From positions 34,268,645 through 34,332,644 of the forward strand of contig NC_057763.1 of the NCBI RefSeq assembly GCF_010389155.1: a stretch of 64,000 nt of DNA, read 5' to 3'. A program made the position numbers and the translations under genes. Position 1 is the first letter of the stretch; the number at the start of each line of letters is the position of its first letter. This stretch comes from Erigeron canadensis. Taxonomy: Eukaryota > Streptophyta > Magnoliopsida > Asterales > Asteraceae. The notes under the pieces are model-generated. The model was not told where the DNA came from. It did no database searches and saw only the letters and a program-made list of their open reading frames with translations. Below are positions 25,190 to 37,520 of the stretch, one piece after another.

Positions 25190-26015
25190 GGGGGTGCTTG
25201 GTTTAAAGTGAGTAATGGGAAAGGGAATGGGAAAAGGAATATAAAGGGAATATTATCATTATACACTTTTCTCTCTATGATAATACTCTCTATATCACAG
25301 ACCCTTTATCACACCCACTGATCCACACACCTCACTCCCCCTCCCCCACCCCCCACCCCCCCTCTCTCTCTCTAATAATATACTGTAACTACTACCGCCC
25401 ACCGGAATTATCTCCGGCCAAGACCATTGAACATAGTGGCTTCTCACTTTAATAATACACTTCTAACTACCACCACCCACCGAAATTATCTTCGGCCACC
25501 ATTGAACACAGTGGTTTCTCACCATAATACTCCAATCGAGTTGTCGAAGGTGGTCGCTGGGGTGGTTGTGGTGTTTCTTCGGGGTGTTGAGGAAGGGTGG
25601 TGGTGGCTGTCGGAAGGGATGGAGGTTGTCGGAGGTGTTAAGGAGGATGGGTGGTGGCGGCTATTGGAAGTGATGTCGGCGTGATGGCGGATGGCGACTG
25701 TCGAAGGTGATGGCGGATGGTGGTTGTCAGGAGTGATGGCGGATGGCGGCCGTCGAAGGTGATGGTGGATGGCGGCTGTCGGAGGTGATGTTGGATGACG
25801 GTTGTTGGAGGTTATGTGGGGTGATTCGGGTAGAGAAAGGATAGAATCATAGAAGAGGAGATTTGTGAGGATTGATTACCTTACCCCTCAAATTATTGGG
25901 TAATGCTCCATTACCTACTCTTAGGTATTGATTATATTTCCTTACCCCTACCAAGCATTAGTATTAATTACCTTTGCCATTCCTTACCCCTAAAAACCCC
26001 CAACCAGGCACCCCC
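25190..26015. mobile_element. TIR element with internal minisatellite, present only in copy A
   Basis: The ends are GGGGGTGCTTGGTT and the reverse complement of GGGGGTGCCTGGTT. The arms continue into 'gggaatgggaaagg'-like sequence. Copy B has the uninterrupted site near 50560. The centre (about 25600-25800) has imperfect tandem units of about 36 bp built on 'gtgatggcggatggcggc'. No coding capacity is supported. The target duplication is unclear. Confidence 0.7.
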
Positions 26016-27785
26016 AAACTTCCAACAAAATTGAAGAAAATCCTCAAACGTTGAAATTTTGGATGAAAACACTCCAAATTTTCAAGAAATACCACGTTAA
26101 CTTTATATTTTAGGGTCGACTATTACCTGCTATCTTAGCTAACCATCTTTATTCTCTTGCCAGCAACCCTAAAACTTCGATGCAAACACTCAAGAGTTTC
26201 AAAATAACAATGTTGACTATATTTTAACACATGCCTGATATATTATACTTTAAAAAGCTTCGATAAAAACAATCCCAAGTGTTTCAAAATAAACAAGGTT
26301 GACTATATTTGAACACAGGGCTGACCTAGTATTTGGATATCGATTACCTACTGTCAAGGTTGAAGATTACCCTAAATCAAAATTTTATGTAGTTTGAAAT
26401 TTTTTATAATGCAAACAAAGTTAGTTACCATTTTATGCAAATAAGTGAATACTAAACCATATTTACCTCCAAGAATAATTTCAAAACTTTGATACTCCAC
26501 TGCAGATAAACCTTGAGCTACAACGTCATTTTCTATTGTCCCTGGGAGTTTGTTTTCGGGTTCACTCTTCTGCTCGAGTAAGATGAACTTATCAGTTTCC
26601 CAGATACACTCCAAAAACACAGCTTCCTCATTTTTCAGGCAATATTCCCTAAAAACCTAGAAATTATTCACACAGAAAGACGGTTTACAAGGCTATAAGA
26701 TCAAACCAGGTAAAGACTAAAGAGATAATTTATCATGTAGAAAAATGAAAAATACATCAATTCCTTCTTGATTCAGCTTAATAGACTGCCGCTTATTGGA
26801 TAGAGATGAAACCATGTTGAATACCAAAACAACATCGAGTAATATCTGCTCAAAGATAAGATTGCATGATCATGTGTGAAGTGTACAAGTATTTACATGT
26901 AAAACTGTAGCATGCTGCATGCATACCATCGCATAAATAATAAGCCCTGTAAATACTAATAAAGATCATAAAGACAATAATCATCATAATACTAAAGTGG
27001 TGCTTACTTGCTGGGTCAAATCTCGAAGACGTGCAAGCAGGGCCAACAGAGTCGTGGAAAAACCCATGAAGAAGGATCGAGCAAGCAAAGTAGATATTTC
27101 TCTTCGAAAGGTCAAGGAGATGAACAAATAATTGCATGATAATATAAATACAGTACTAAACAATTCAACCAATATAAATCAGAACTATAGCCAAGAGTAT
27201 ATGTAGTAGTGTCAGCAGTAACATGCTCTTCCACACTCCAAACAAAATTGCTTGAAAAGTATAAGGGTCACATGTTCCAACTAAGACAATAACGGCTATG
27301 ATAATACCTTGTGAATTACGCATGTATACCAAACAGCCAATTGATCATAGATCAACTGGTATTGCCGCCGCTATGCTCAAGAAGGCCTAACATGTGAGGT
27401 TATTTGTGGTTAGGTGATCTGCAGGCGTCCTTCCCTTGCGGGTGGGATTGGCTAGTACCAAAATTGTACAGGGGATCAAGGGGTGTTCTCCAAAGTACCC
27501 ATTTTTTTTCCAAATGTATACCAGACAAGAAAAAAAAAATGCATATGAAAAGCTTAATGAATAATATGAAACAAATAAAAACCACAAAATACTCGAGTAT
27601 TTTGGAAAGTAGGATACATAGCTGCCTTTACCATAGGTTCGACCATCTGCAAAGAAAGCAGCAGATATTATTAGACGGAAATTCATGAACAAGTCCATCT
27701 GACAACGCCAGTTCTACACATAAACAACTCATAAATGTCTAAAATATACAAGATTATACTACTAGTGATACTATACTTCAGATAA

Positions 27786-28037
27786 TCATACACCAATTGG
27801 GTTGGATCAAGTGGCTGAAGCCCTTGCCTCTGGAGACAGAGGTCAAGCGTTCGATCCGCATGCCCAGTAAGGCTGGAGGTCCTTTTCTACCTTTGGTAGA
27901 ACCTGGAAGCAGTTTGTCTACCTTAGGTAGCGGTGAGGCTGTCTACATATCAAGCTCCCTCACACACTGTCGAAGACGGTATTGGGACCCAAAACCCGTG
28001 GAAGACGGCATTGGGTGTTACTTACTTACGTTTTTTA
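27786..28037 (+). mobile_element. tRNA-derived SINE, copy S2
   Basis: Same family as S1 (box A GGGTTGGATCAAGTGGCTG, box B-like CGTTCGATCC, body with GTCGAAGACGGTATTGGGAC). The flanks are GATACTATACTTCAGATAA (27767-27785) and GATACTATACTACAGATAA (28038-28056), a 19-bp duplication with one mismatch. It lies in an intron of the copy A pseudogene, and copy B has it at the same place. Confidence 0.85.
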
Positions 28038-29494
28038 GATACTATACTACAGATAACAACGATAAAAGCTAAAGGGGTTCGGTAATGGCTGTCAAATTAC
28101 TTGGTCTTTGCCCATTCTATGTCAGTAAAATAGACAACATCAGTATGGAAAGCACCGTCTGCACAATTATAGGATTTATCTATTTTCAATCTGTCATGAC
28201 CAAGTAAAACCATAATGTGTGAAGGGTTGTGAACGCAAGTAATGGTGAACTTATATGAAAATAACGAAACCTTTGTAAGTTTCTTAAGTCACTCCACATA
28301 TATCATCCCGAGACAAACTCCAAAACCCGACCTACGGGGCATGAAACTTGCAGAGCTACACCTATAATAGTCCTAACAACTTAGGGCAGACACGACAAGT
28401 TTCAAGCTATTTAACCATTTTCAAGGATAAAACAAAAGAGATCATGAGTGAACCCGTAGAGTCTTTTCCAGTATCAAATGTTTTCACGGGAGCCACACTC
28501 TAGTATATAGAAAATTCGTGCTTTCTGAAATTATAAAAATCACCTACGAAAGTAGACGTGCAGCACCCAGAAGTCGAACCAGAAAATTATGTTTGCCACC
28601 ATCACTTTTTCTTTTCAAACTGGGGGATATAAAAATGTCAAATTCAATACAAAAGGTTGCAATATTTGCAGTATATATAAAGAGCAAACAGGTTTGCCTT
28701 GAACTTTTCTTACATGGCAAGTCACTTAATACCACCCTGCCCCAGAATATCTTCTATTCATACCATCCTTGAACTGACTACCTCACCCTATATCCATTCA
28801 AAACCAGACTCACTGATAAATGTTTCTTTGCAATTAAAACAACAAATTATATTTGTAAGAAATGACTGTAGCAAGTTGCAGCCATTTTATCTACTGCAAG
28901 GACTAAACTTATAGAGCTATTAGTAGCCAGTTTTCCATCTCTTGCAGGAGATAAAGATAGTTGCAGATTGCTGCAGGTATCGTTTCCTCTTTATGTTATG
29001 TGTAAAGCAAAACCATTTTAATCAAAGTTAAAGACAAATTACTAATGCACACGCGACGTTTTTATAGCAAAACCTTATATAGCTGCAGAACGTCAGATAC
29101 AGGACTTTTGAGCCGCACCCCATACTCATCCCAAATCTAAAAGAGGTTTGGCAACAAACCCATTTGTTAACACCCCACATTCACTTCATGTGAGCAGGGT
29201 GAGATAAAACCCGACAAAAAGCATTCCATTTCCGTCTCTTATAAGCAACAAGGAATGTAAATCAGAAACATGGATTCAGACATAAGAGAACTAAATCAGC
29301 TATAACTATTTTCATCATCAAAGTGTTTAAGGGTAACCAATTGCCATTTTAACTATAAAACAATAATTGATCCACCTTCACAAACAAAGTATATGACGCC
29401 ATGTCAGTTTCATTTGAGGAAGTTATACTAAAACAAAAATGAGTAGCTATACCTTTCCAAGAGCTGCACTTTTTGCTTCAGTCGATTGCCATTA

Positions 29495-30362
29495 AGGTGT
29501 GTTTGGTAGGAGGAAATGAGTTTAGAGAAATGAAAATGAGATCATTTCTTACACAATATTGCGTATACCCTATCCCCTTTTATTTCTCCGGTCTCACCTT
29601 CTCACCCAATCATTCCTGATGATTACAGGTATATCAATATCATTTCTTCACTTCTCCTTACATATATATTTTTTCATCACCTACCCAAATTTGGTGACCC
29701 TCTCCTCCGACAACTCCGGCATCTAATCGCGGGTAAAGTGATCCATTTCATCTTCTTCATTTTCGGATGCGGGGTAAGTTCTGAGAATTCTTATCACTAA
29801 TTCCCTTTCTAATCACTAGTAACGAATCATATATAATGTTTTATTAGTGGGTTTCTCAAATTTCTAGAATTTGATTTCTCAGAAATGGTAACTAACCAAT
29901 ATTAATAACAAATGTCACCAATTTTAGGGTTTCATTTGTATTTTAATCCAAAAATTAAAGTTATCCGATCAACTTTAAAAGATCTATATATCAATCTGAA
30001 AAGTGAATGGACGAAGTACTTGACAAATAACAACTTTTAAAATTTTTGTGCAAAATCTGAATATTCTAATATGACCCCTCTATAATCTTTTTCACCTTTT
30101 TTTTCCGAACACTCAGTAAATATTCGACATCACGCAACACCTCACCGTATAATTATGAAGTCATGTACGTACTCTAGACTATGAGACACCATAAGCCGTT
30201 ACATATGATACAAGGGAAAAGCCTCCAGAACATGTCACTCTAAAGAGTTGAATCCAAACCTGAAGTAAAATCAAGGATAACTTAAATCAGTTGATCTAGA
30301 CGCTTCATCTTTTTCAGTTTATGTTAAAATATAAACAAACATGATGACAATATTTAATATAG
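29495..30362. other. Sequence beyond the copy A border, possible MITE end
   Basis: Immediately after the duplication border comes 'ggtgtgtttggtaggagg', similar to the termini of MITEs elsewhere here (41001, 48904). A right end was not found. No gene is seen. Confidence 0.3.
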
Positions 30363-30545
30363 ATCAGTGTTGCAATGTGTAAATATTGACCATATTGGTC
30401 GATATATTGGATATCGAGATATACCTTTACGAGATTTCAAATATTGACCATATATATCTGTTTTGGTTAGTAACGATCAATTTCGGGATTAACGGTCATT
30501 ATCGGGATTGATTTGTCAATATAGGGAATTATCGGTAAAAAAAAG
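30363..30545. repeat. Relic of the TATCGG-rich hAT-like family
   Basis: Begins cagtgttgcaatgtgtaaat and continues with words such as 'ggtcgatatattggatatcg' and 'ttatcgggatt'. It resembles the termini of the hAT-like element at 52222-52784. Only one end is recognisable. Confidence 0.4.
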
Positions 30546-30671
30546 TTTAACTTTTATTTTTCATGTTTAACCTATTACTTTTTATAATTTTAAAAATACT
30601 CGTATAATTTTATGTTTAATGTAAATAGTCTTATGTTTTATTTAATGTTTTACTTTTAGGGGATAACTTAG

Positions 30672-30811
30672 ATGATGTTAACATCATCTTGGTTAGATGA
30701 TGTTGCTCTCACAAACCATAAAAATCATGAGGGCTTTTTGACATGTGTAAAAATTGATTTAAATGAGTTTGTGAGAGCAATATCATCCAACAAAGATGAT
30801 GTTAACATCAT
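30672..30811. repeat. 140-bp palindromic MITE
   Basis: Arms of about 42 bp: 30672-30713 (ATGATGTTAACATCATCTTG...) and its imperfect reverse complement at 30769-30811. About 55 bp lie between them. No target duplication is visible. Confidence 0.65.
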
Positions 30812-30899
30812 AAATCATTTTCCCTTACTTTTATTATTGTATTCTTTGTTTATGTTGATACTACAAAGCATAATACTTAGTTCTCTAAGCTTAAGAATA

Positions 30900-31690
30900 T
30901 GACATATTAATCTTGAACCGGGGCATTTATGTCGGTCATAATGTCATGACCCCTATATACCTTTCCTTTTACAAACATCAACTCAGTCAAAAATCCACCG
31001 GTACTTTTTTGTTGATCAATGAAAGTAGTGACTTGAAACAATTCACAATCTTTTATCATCTTTGACATGATACGCCACGTACAACCTTTTTGATCAATTT
31101 TACACTTTCTTTCAAAACGATGCTTATCTAATCTTGAAACAACTAGTTAATAGCCATCTTTCATATATTTTGTATACAAAGCTATCTTCAAGTCTTCTTT
31201 TATATGGAAACAATCACCTTTCTTAACACAAATAACTTTGGTGCAACAACCAACATGTATCTTTACTAAATATTCTTCTCGTATTGAAAATAATTCTGAC
31301 ATGTTCTGATAGCTAGTACTCGTGTGGCTCTTTAAAACTCTTACCTCTCTTGTTACAAACTTTTTTTTTTCTCATCAAGGACTTCTTTTTCTTTTTCCCC
31401 ATCTTCTAGGTTAAATGAATTAAAAAATGGGTGTTCAACAATTTTTTTCACAACAATATCCTCTACATCATCATCAATGATTTGTCCATCGACATGAACT
31501 CTTTCTTTTTGTTTATATTCACAAAAAAAAACAATTTGAATCATATTCAATATCATCGTTAGAACTAATATCATCCAAGTTTTCGATATGAAAGATGTAA
31601 TTTGGGTATGAATATTGATACAAGGTTGGATCAAAGAATTATGGATTTTGAAAGAGACATGAATTAAACATGAAAGAGACATGGACTAAA
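30900..31690 (-). pseudogene. Relic of a MULE-type transposase N-terminal region
   Basis: Minus-strand translation gives KEDLKIALYTKYMKDGY, a stop at about 31150, then VSRLDKHRFERKCKIDQKGC followed by TWRIMSKM. The Cys-x(6)-Cys-x-Trp pattern matches the DNA-binding N-terminus of plant Mutator-like transposases. An acidic upstream segment (DGQIIDDDVEDIVVKKIVEH, about 31410-31480) fits the same family. No catalytic domain was found, so it is a fragment. Confidence 0.6.
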
Positions 31691-32925
31691 TATGAAAAGA
31701 TAGAGGTCACTAAGTTATTTTCTTATCTTTTATGTGTAACAACTAACAAGTATAGAAAATTCAGTAAAAATCTTATCTAAAACATCCAAAATGTTATCCC
31801 AAAAAGTCAAAATCACAAATTTGATTTGCGATTTATTGGGTATTTTATGAAAACTCAAAAAAAGTGGATATTTTCGTATATTTATAGTGATTTTTTGGGT
31901 ATTCACGTTATTCTTTAAGATTTCCTCTCTCTCAATATTTTGTGTAGCTAAAAACTATTATTATTATTATTGAAATATATATTATATCCTATTTAAAAAA
32001 GTTTTTATGTTAACGTTAAATAAATTAAGCATGATTATCTAATTGGCATGTAATAAAAATAAAATTACTCTCCAATAACACTAAACCAGCCTCTTAAATT
32101 TCTTTTTTGATTAAACCACAACCATTAAATGATAAGATAATAAATTTATGGTCATTGGATTACCTGCTGACTTTTCTTCCTTTTTAATTTACACTAATGT
32201 AGCCACCCTTTCAACTCATTAATATTAGTTTATTAAATTATTTACAAAATTTATAAAGTTTATACAGTTTTAGGTGCTCTTTGAGTTCTTAATATAATCT
32301 CAATACATATTAACAAAGGTCTTTTAATTAATAAACAGGAATAAAGTATCAACTAAAAATTGAGTTTATAAGTTTAAAAGAAAAATGTTGGGTCGATCCT
32401 AACGATATCCATATCATTTAAAAGAGAACACATATTTTTATTTTTAGTTTTAGAACGACACTTGCATGATTAGAACGGGTTATTTCTGAAACGAACATGT
32501 TTACATGACACGATATGATATTAACAAGTTTTGTTTTTAATCTTAACAGGTTCCGTGTCTTAATGGACGTGGACCTAGATATACAATTGTATCAATACAT
32601 AAATTAATTTTGATTATTATTATTATTGTTATTTTCTAAATTAGGTTAATTTCATCAAAATCTAACATGCTATTCAAAAATATTCATTTTGTATCATGTA
32701 TTGTTTTTTATCTAGGCCATTTATTACTTTTATTACTTATAAAACATTAATTGGATTATTTAAAATCATATTTTGAATTGTATTCTCAAAATTCACATAA
32801 CCTTATACATAAATATCACGAGACTTTAAAAATGAAAAGTATGATGACTCAGTTGAAAAGATGTTTGAAATTGAGTTTTAAAGTGATTATCAGATTGTTG
32901 CGTTTACATCATGTAATTAATGTAA
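31691..32925. other. Intergenic, no gene seen
   Basis: Very AT-rich sequence without coding signal or clear repeat borders. Confidence 0.3.
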
Positions 32926-32929
32926 AAAT

Positions 32930-34388
32930 GTGTTTGGCAAAAAGTGATTATCTACATTTTTATATGAGAAAATTACATTTTTCGTCCCCCAAGTTGACAG
33001 GATTTTCAGTTTTTGCCCTTAAGTGAATTAATTACAAAAAACTCCCCGAAGTTGGTCAATTTTTTCATTTTTTACTCCGTAACTAAACGCCGTCTATTTG
33101 ATCCGTTAAGTCAGGGGCAGATTCGTCATTTCACTCTCCTTCTTCTTCTTCTTCTTTTTCCATACTCGAACACTATCAGATCAAATCAAATATTGATACA
33201 CAAAACCATAATAAATATATAAGTCTCCATATCTATCTACTTTCATTACGAGTACCAAACCCCCGTATTTATTATAGAAAATCATCAAACCACCAACAAT
33301 TTTTCGCCATCCCCAAATCCAACCATTGTAGCTGTCATTCATCTGTCCCACCTGTTTTATTTATGTTTTGACGTTGTTGTCGGGAATGAAAGATATATAG
33401 ACATAGATCTATATATAACGAATATATGGATCAGAGAACTCCACCAGATTCGGCTAACCACCAAGTGGATCATCACTAAACCACCATCGTCGAACACCAC
33501 TAAGAGCTGCTGCTGTCGACCACCACCAAGGTAACTACCGCCGCAAACCACCACGAACTGATAGGTCAGGTTAATATACATGACTGAATTAAAGAGCCCA
33601 GATGAGTCGACTTCGAGTAACGGCTGTGGTGGCCAGATCTGATGAGTTGAGTTGTGGTGGCTGGATTTGATAAGGTCGAATCGAGTAATGGGTTGGCTTC
33701 CCTGTCTCTAAAAAAACTATTTTGTTTAACTTTGTCAAGTCCAGTAGGAGGACTTGACAACACTTGAAACCAAGATCCCAAGCCCATCAGAGTAAAGACT
33801 ATCACATTGACTTCGAAGTGGCCATAAGCAATTGTATGTTTAACTTTGTCAGTGTCGAAGACAGCTTGTCTATGTGTTGGTGATTTTATATTTTTATTTT
33901 GATTGATCTGGTAAAATGAATTTTGATAATAGAAATAGAAAGGGTAATTCTTATGAATTTATATATAAATCTTGTTTTGCTTTTAGGATTTGGTTGGTAA
34001 AGATGGATTTGTTTTGATGAAGATAAGTACGTATAGATTGATTGTTTTGTTTTTTCGTATAGATACTATTTTCATTTTGATTTGATCTGGTGGTGTTTGA
34101 GTATGAAAGAAGAAAGAGAGCGAAATGACGAATCTGCTTTTGACTTAACGGACCAAATAGACGGCATTTGGTCACGGAGCAAAAAATGAAAAAATTGACT
34201 AACTTCGGGGTTTTTTTTTTTTGTAATTAATTCACTTAAGGGCAAAAACTGAAAATCCTGCCAACTTGAGGGACGAAAAATGTAACTTTCTCAAAACGCA
34301 GTTTCGAAAAAGCATATTGAGACATTTTTTTTAAAACGCTCTTTTTAAACGCGAAATTTATTTTACATAATTAATCCCAAACACCCCC
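32930..34388. mobile_element. Outer MITE (GTGTTTGG ends) split by a larger element
   Basis: The left part, from 32930, starts GTGTTTGGCAAAAAGTGATT. The right part (34293-34388) ends TTAATCCCAAACACCCCC. These are inverted termini of the 'gtgtttgg' MITE type. The two parts are separated by the 1.3-kb inverted-repeat element at 32966-34292, which appears to have inserted into it. Confidence 0.5.
32966..34292. mobile_element. 1.33-kb element with about 225-bp inverted repeats
   Basis: The left arm (32966-33190) and right arm (about 34065-34292) are near-perfect reverse complements. They start GAGAAAATTACATTTTTCGT and GAGAAAGTTACATTTTTCGT. Long TIRs without a transposase fit a non-autonomous MULE-like element. 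No reliable target duplication was found. Confidence 0.75.
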
Positions 34389-34789
34389 TAATTATATGTA
34401 TATATAAGTTCACGATTGGAAATAAACATTGAAAAAGGAAAATACTCCATGTGATAAATCTTTGACTTTAAGCATTCTAAATTACTCCTGTACGAGAAAA
34501 ACAAAATTTTACTTTTGATAATAACATGTTTATTAACTATATTATCGCATTTCTAATTTTAAGGGATTAAAACAAACTATAGCATATAAATATTAACCTT
34601 TCAGATAATATTATATTTTCAGTAGTTAATATCTAAATTTAACTTTACATCCTCATCATACAAAGATATAACATATATCTATCATACAATCATCTCGTTA
34701 CAAAATATTGTTTTAGATAATAGTATCATAATCTTCAAAATGTCTTTCCTAATATTACTAAATTAGTTATTATAAAAAGTTTAATATAT

Positions 34790-34823
34790 TTATCCCGCGT
34801 ATTACGCGGGAAAATAATCTAGT
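34790..34823 (+). mobile_element. Helitron-like 3' terminus
   Basis: The perfect short hairpin CCCGCGTATTACGCGGG is followed after about 8 nt by CTAGT, the standard Helitron 3' structure (hairpin then CTRR next to T). The matching 5' end was not located. Confidence 0.6.
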
Positions 34824-35974
34824 AATATAAGAAACTATCGATAATATTCAAGCAACCAAAAATATTCGAGTTCTTCAATATAATATTTAACATTTAATTT
34901 ACACCCTTTTTATATTTATTTTGCTTTCAAAAGTTTAAATGTTTATCTAATAAATATCAACTACATTACTTAATAGTTAATAGTCCTATATTGGGTTTAA
35001 CACTTAAACACAACCTTAAAAATTTACTCCGTATTATTTACGTTTCACATGTATCAGTCTACCTTTGATCTATCATTAGCTTAAATAACTTCTTCAAGAT
35101 TAATAGTTGTTTTCTCTTTATTGTGGCTATGTCTTTGGCAGATGACTTTTTTATTGCTTCAATTAATCCCCATAACAACTTAATCTACAATTGTTATTCG
35201 TATTTCCTTTTACTAGCTAAACACCTTATCATTTGTTAGTCAAAAGCTATAAGTTGGCTACAACTTTTGTTTTTGAAGGACATAACATACTCATGTACTA
35301 AATACACGTTACATTATAACGTAATTATAACACTTTTTACTTGCTAATAAGCAATTATTAACTTGTTTTAAAGCATAGTGTTACCAAAAACGTTAACAAA
35401 AAAAAACCATGTTGCATCCTAAAACTCAAAACCAAAGAATAGGTGTTATCCCCCGCCACCATAACACTAGTTTAGATATTCTTTTGGAGTTGAAATCATT
35501 GGATTGGAGATTGGAAATAAATAACAACATTTAGGTGAGGTTATAGTAGAGGGACGTATGGTGAAGATAACGAAAGTATGGCATGCTTTGACCATCCAAC
35601 CAATCTCACGTGATATAAAATAACGTGTATTCACTCCATTATTAGTTAATATTTATATTAATCATATAAAAAAAACTATCCAACAAAGTCATTTTATAAA
35701 ATATTTTGATTTGATTATTTATTTTTATTGAAAATTGAGATGTTACAACACCGATAATATAGTTTATATTTTTTTATGATATAAATTATTATGTAAAATG
35801 GATGACCGTGTATCACCAATTGAAACATTATTAAGTTTTAGATTTTTGTAAGATTTTTTATTTTACAAAAAGTTAAAAAGTGTAAATTAGTAATAAAAAT
35901 CAAAAAATAAATAAATTAATGAGACATTTTTTAAAATTATTGTGGGTCCATAATTTATAGTTTATATAATTATA

Positions 35975-36010
35975 ATTAGATTATTTTCTCGCGTAATACA
36001 CGATATAACT
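35975..36010 (-). mobile_element. Helitron-like 3' terminus, minus strand
   Basis: Read on the minus strand, an imperfect hairpin (TCGTGTATTACGCGAG) is followed by AAAATAATCTAAT, closely matching the terminus at 34790-34823. The body would lie to the right of it. Confidence 0.5.
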
Positions 36011-36040
36011 ATATGAAGTTTTCATATTAATATATATGAA

Positions 36041-36228
36041 GGGGGTGTTTGGTATTGCGCTTACAAAACAAAATTTGCATTTCAAAAAAACATGTAGGTT
36101 CATCCTTCTCCAAAACTGCGTTTTCATAGCCAAAAATCACTTTTTCATACAAACATTTTTTTAGATTATTTGCGTTTTATAAATTTAATAATCAGATAAT
36201 CACTTTATACGTAATTCCAAACACCCTC
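36041..36228. mobile_element. 188-bp MITE (GGGTGTTTGGTATT ends)
   Basis: The left end GGGGGTGTTTGGTATTGCG and the right end (reverse complement of AGGGTGTTTGGAATTACG) form inverted termini. It is the same general type as the split MITE at 32930. Confidence 0.6.
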
Positions 36229-36230
36229 TA

Positions 36231-36910
36231 AGTAAATTACACAAAAAAGTATCCAACTTTTTTAATTTTAAATTTAAGGTATTCAACTTTTTTTCGATCT
36301 ATAAATTGTATCTAACTCTCCAAAACATAAAAAATAATTTTTTTTTTGACCTCTTTTGAATGCAGTTTTCGTACATGAAGAAGCCATTGGGTGTTCAAAA
36401 CCATGTATATCTGAACCCGTAATACAATCCGATTTTATCTAAAATATCCAACTTGTTGAATTTGGATATTGAAATCCACTATCCAAAATTTTGGATATCC
36501 AACTTTGAAAATTCTTGGGAACCACCGCTCTTATTTTCAACCACCGACACGGCACAAATAAATAATTCGTCACATAACAATTAAGTTGGAAACTTAAAAT
36601 ACAATAAAGTAGAATATTTGAATTTTCGGATAGTGGATTCCAATATCCGAATATTGCTCGAAAAGTTTGATACTCGATGTTTGAAGATATCCAAATTCTT
36701 AGATAGAGTTGGATCGGATTACAGGGTCGGATTCAAATAATTTTGAACATGTCTAATGGTTTCTCCATGTACGAAAACTTCACGACAATCGCAACTAAAA
36801 ACTATCATTATTTTAAAAGTTGGATACTTTCTATTGATCAAGAAAAACTTAGATACCTTTAATTTTCAAATCAACAAAGTTGGATACCATTCTATGCAAT
36901 TTTCCCTTCT
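36231..36910. mobile_element. Foldback element, arms of about 300 bp
   Basis: Almost the whole 680 bp is one long inverted repeat. The left arm starts AGTAAATTACACAAAAAAGT; the right arm ends as its diverged complement at about 36910. Internal pairs also match, for example TTTTCGTACATGAAGAAGCC (about 36367) against the inverted stretch near 36765-36781. Transcripts would form a long hairpin. Confidence 0.7.
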
Positions 36911-37220
36911 ATATAATACATGTTAAAATATAATTGAAATTATTATTAAAAAGTATTACATATTGAAAGTTAGTAAAATATGTATGACATATTGTTGTAT
37001 AATGATGGTATAAAGTTAAATATACATACTATTTGCTTAAAATGATGATATTATCATTTGAAATGATTAGTTTGTATATGTTTTTAACACACGAGTTATA
37101 TATTTGTATAATAACGATAAGAATTAAATATAGATAACACATTTTTAATTACTATAATAAAATCTTAAAAGAAATTTATCTATAATTCTATACAAAAATC
37201 ATATACCCTTGTTTAAAAGT

Positions 37221-37520
37221 TACGTTTTTATCATATAAAAAATAACCAATATGCTCTCTTATCTATTTACATCATGCATTTCTTTACCCTAAAATATATA
37301 TACTACTCCCATTTTATCAATTATCTTACATCAAATACCTACATTATAGAATGTTTAGACTCATGTTGAAAAATAAAATTTTTATGATATACAAAATAAC
37401 CAATATGCCTCTCTTATCTATTTACATCATGCATTCCTTTAAATTATATTATATATATATATATATATATAATACTCCCATTATATCAATTATCTCATAT
37501 CATTTAACTACATTACTCAT
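37221..37520 (+). repeat. Tandem duplication of about 150 bp
   Basis: Units at about 37221-37345 and 37378-37515 share 'aaataaccaatatg', 'cttatctatttacatcatgc' and 'actcccattatatcaattat'. The second unit contains a (TA)n run near 37447-37471. Confidence 0.6.

Larger units (their letters stand above)
24565..29494. repeat. Segmental duplication, copy A
   Basis: Collinear with 49934-54828 (copy B) in the same orientation, about 25 kb away. Coding and intron sequence match closely throughout by eye. The left border is at 'ttcattggctcaag'; the right border falls inside exon 2 of the NEPRO-like gene. Copy A uniquely contains the element at 25190-26015, and copy B uniquely contains the hAT-like element at 52222-52784. 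Confidence 0.9.
24704..29494 (-). pseudogene. Truncated copy of the NEPRO/RMP1-like gene
   Basis: Duplicate of the gene at 49991-55257. Recognisable exons on the minus strand are 29494-29453 (partial exon 2), 28619-28544, 27647-27619, 27101-27008, 26845-26756, 26656-26467 and 25008-24704. Most splice sites and exon lengths are kept (29, 94, 90 and 190 bp, identical to copy B). Three defects mark it as broken. Exon 1 and the first part of exon 2 are missing at the duplication border. The last codon of exon 3 is TAG where copy B has CAG. A further TAG in the last exon removes the final 28 residues found in copy B. No alternative start was found that would give a convincing product. Confidence 0.85.
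34389..36040. other. AT-rich spacer with two Helitron-like 3' termini
   Basis: Contains a plus-strand terminus at 34790-34823 and a minus-strand terminus at 35975-36010 (separate entries). No gene was found. Confidence 0.35.

Noticed and set aside
25427..25684. 85-aa Val/Gly/Trp-rich ORF
   Set aside because: Lies inside the copy A specific TIR element and reflects its internal tandem repeat.
27387..27698. 103-aa minus-strand ORF in copy A
   Set aside because: Reads across an exon 4 donor into intron sequence; the 29-bp exon defined by copy B explains the only coding part.
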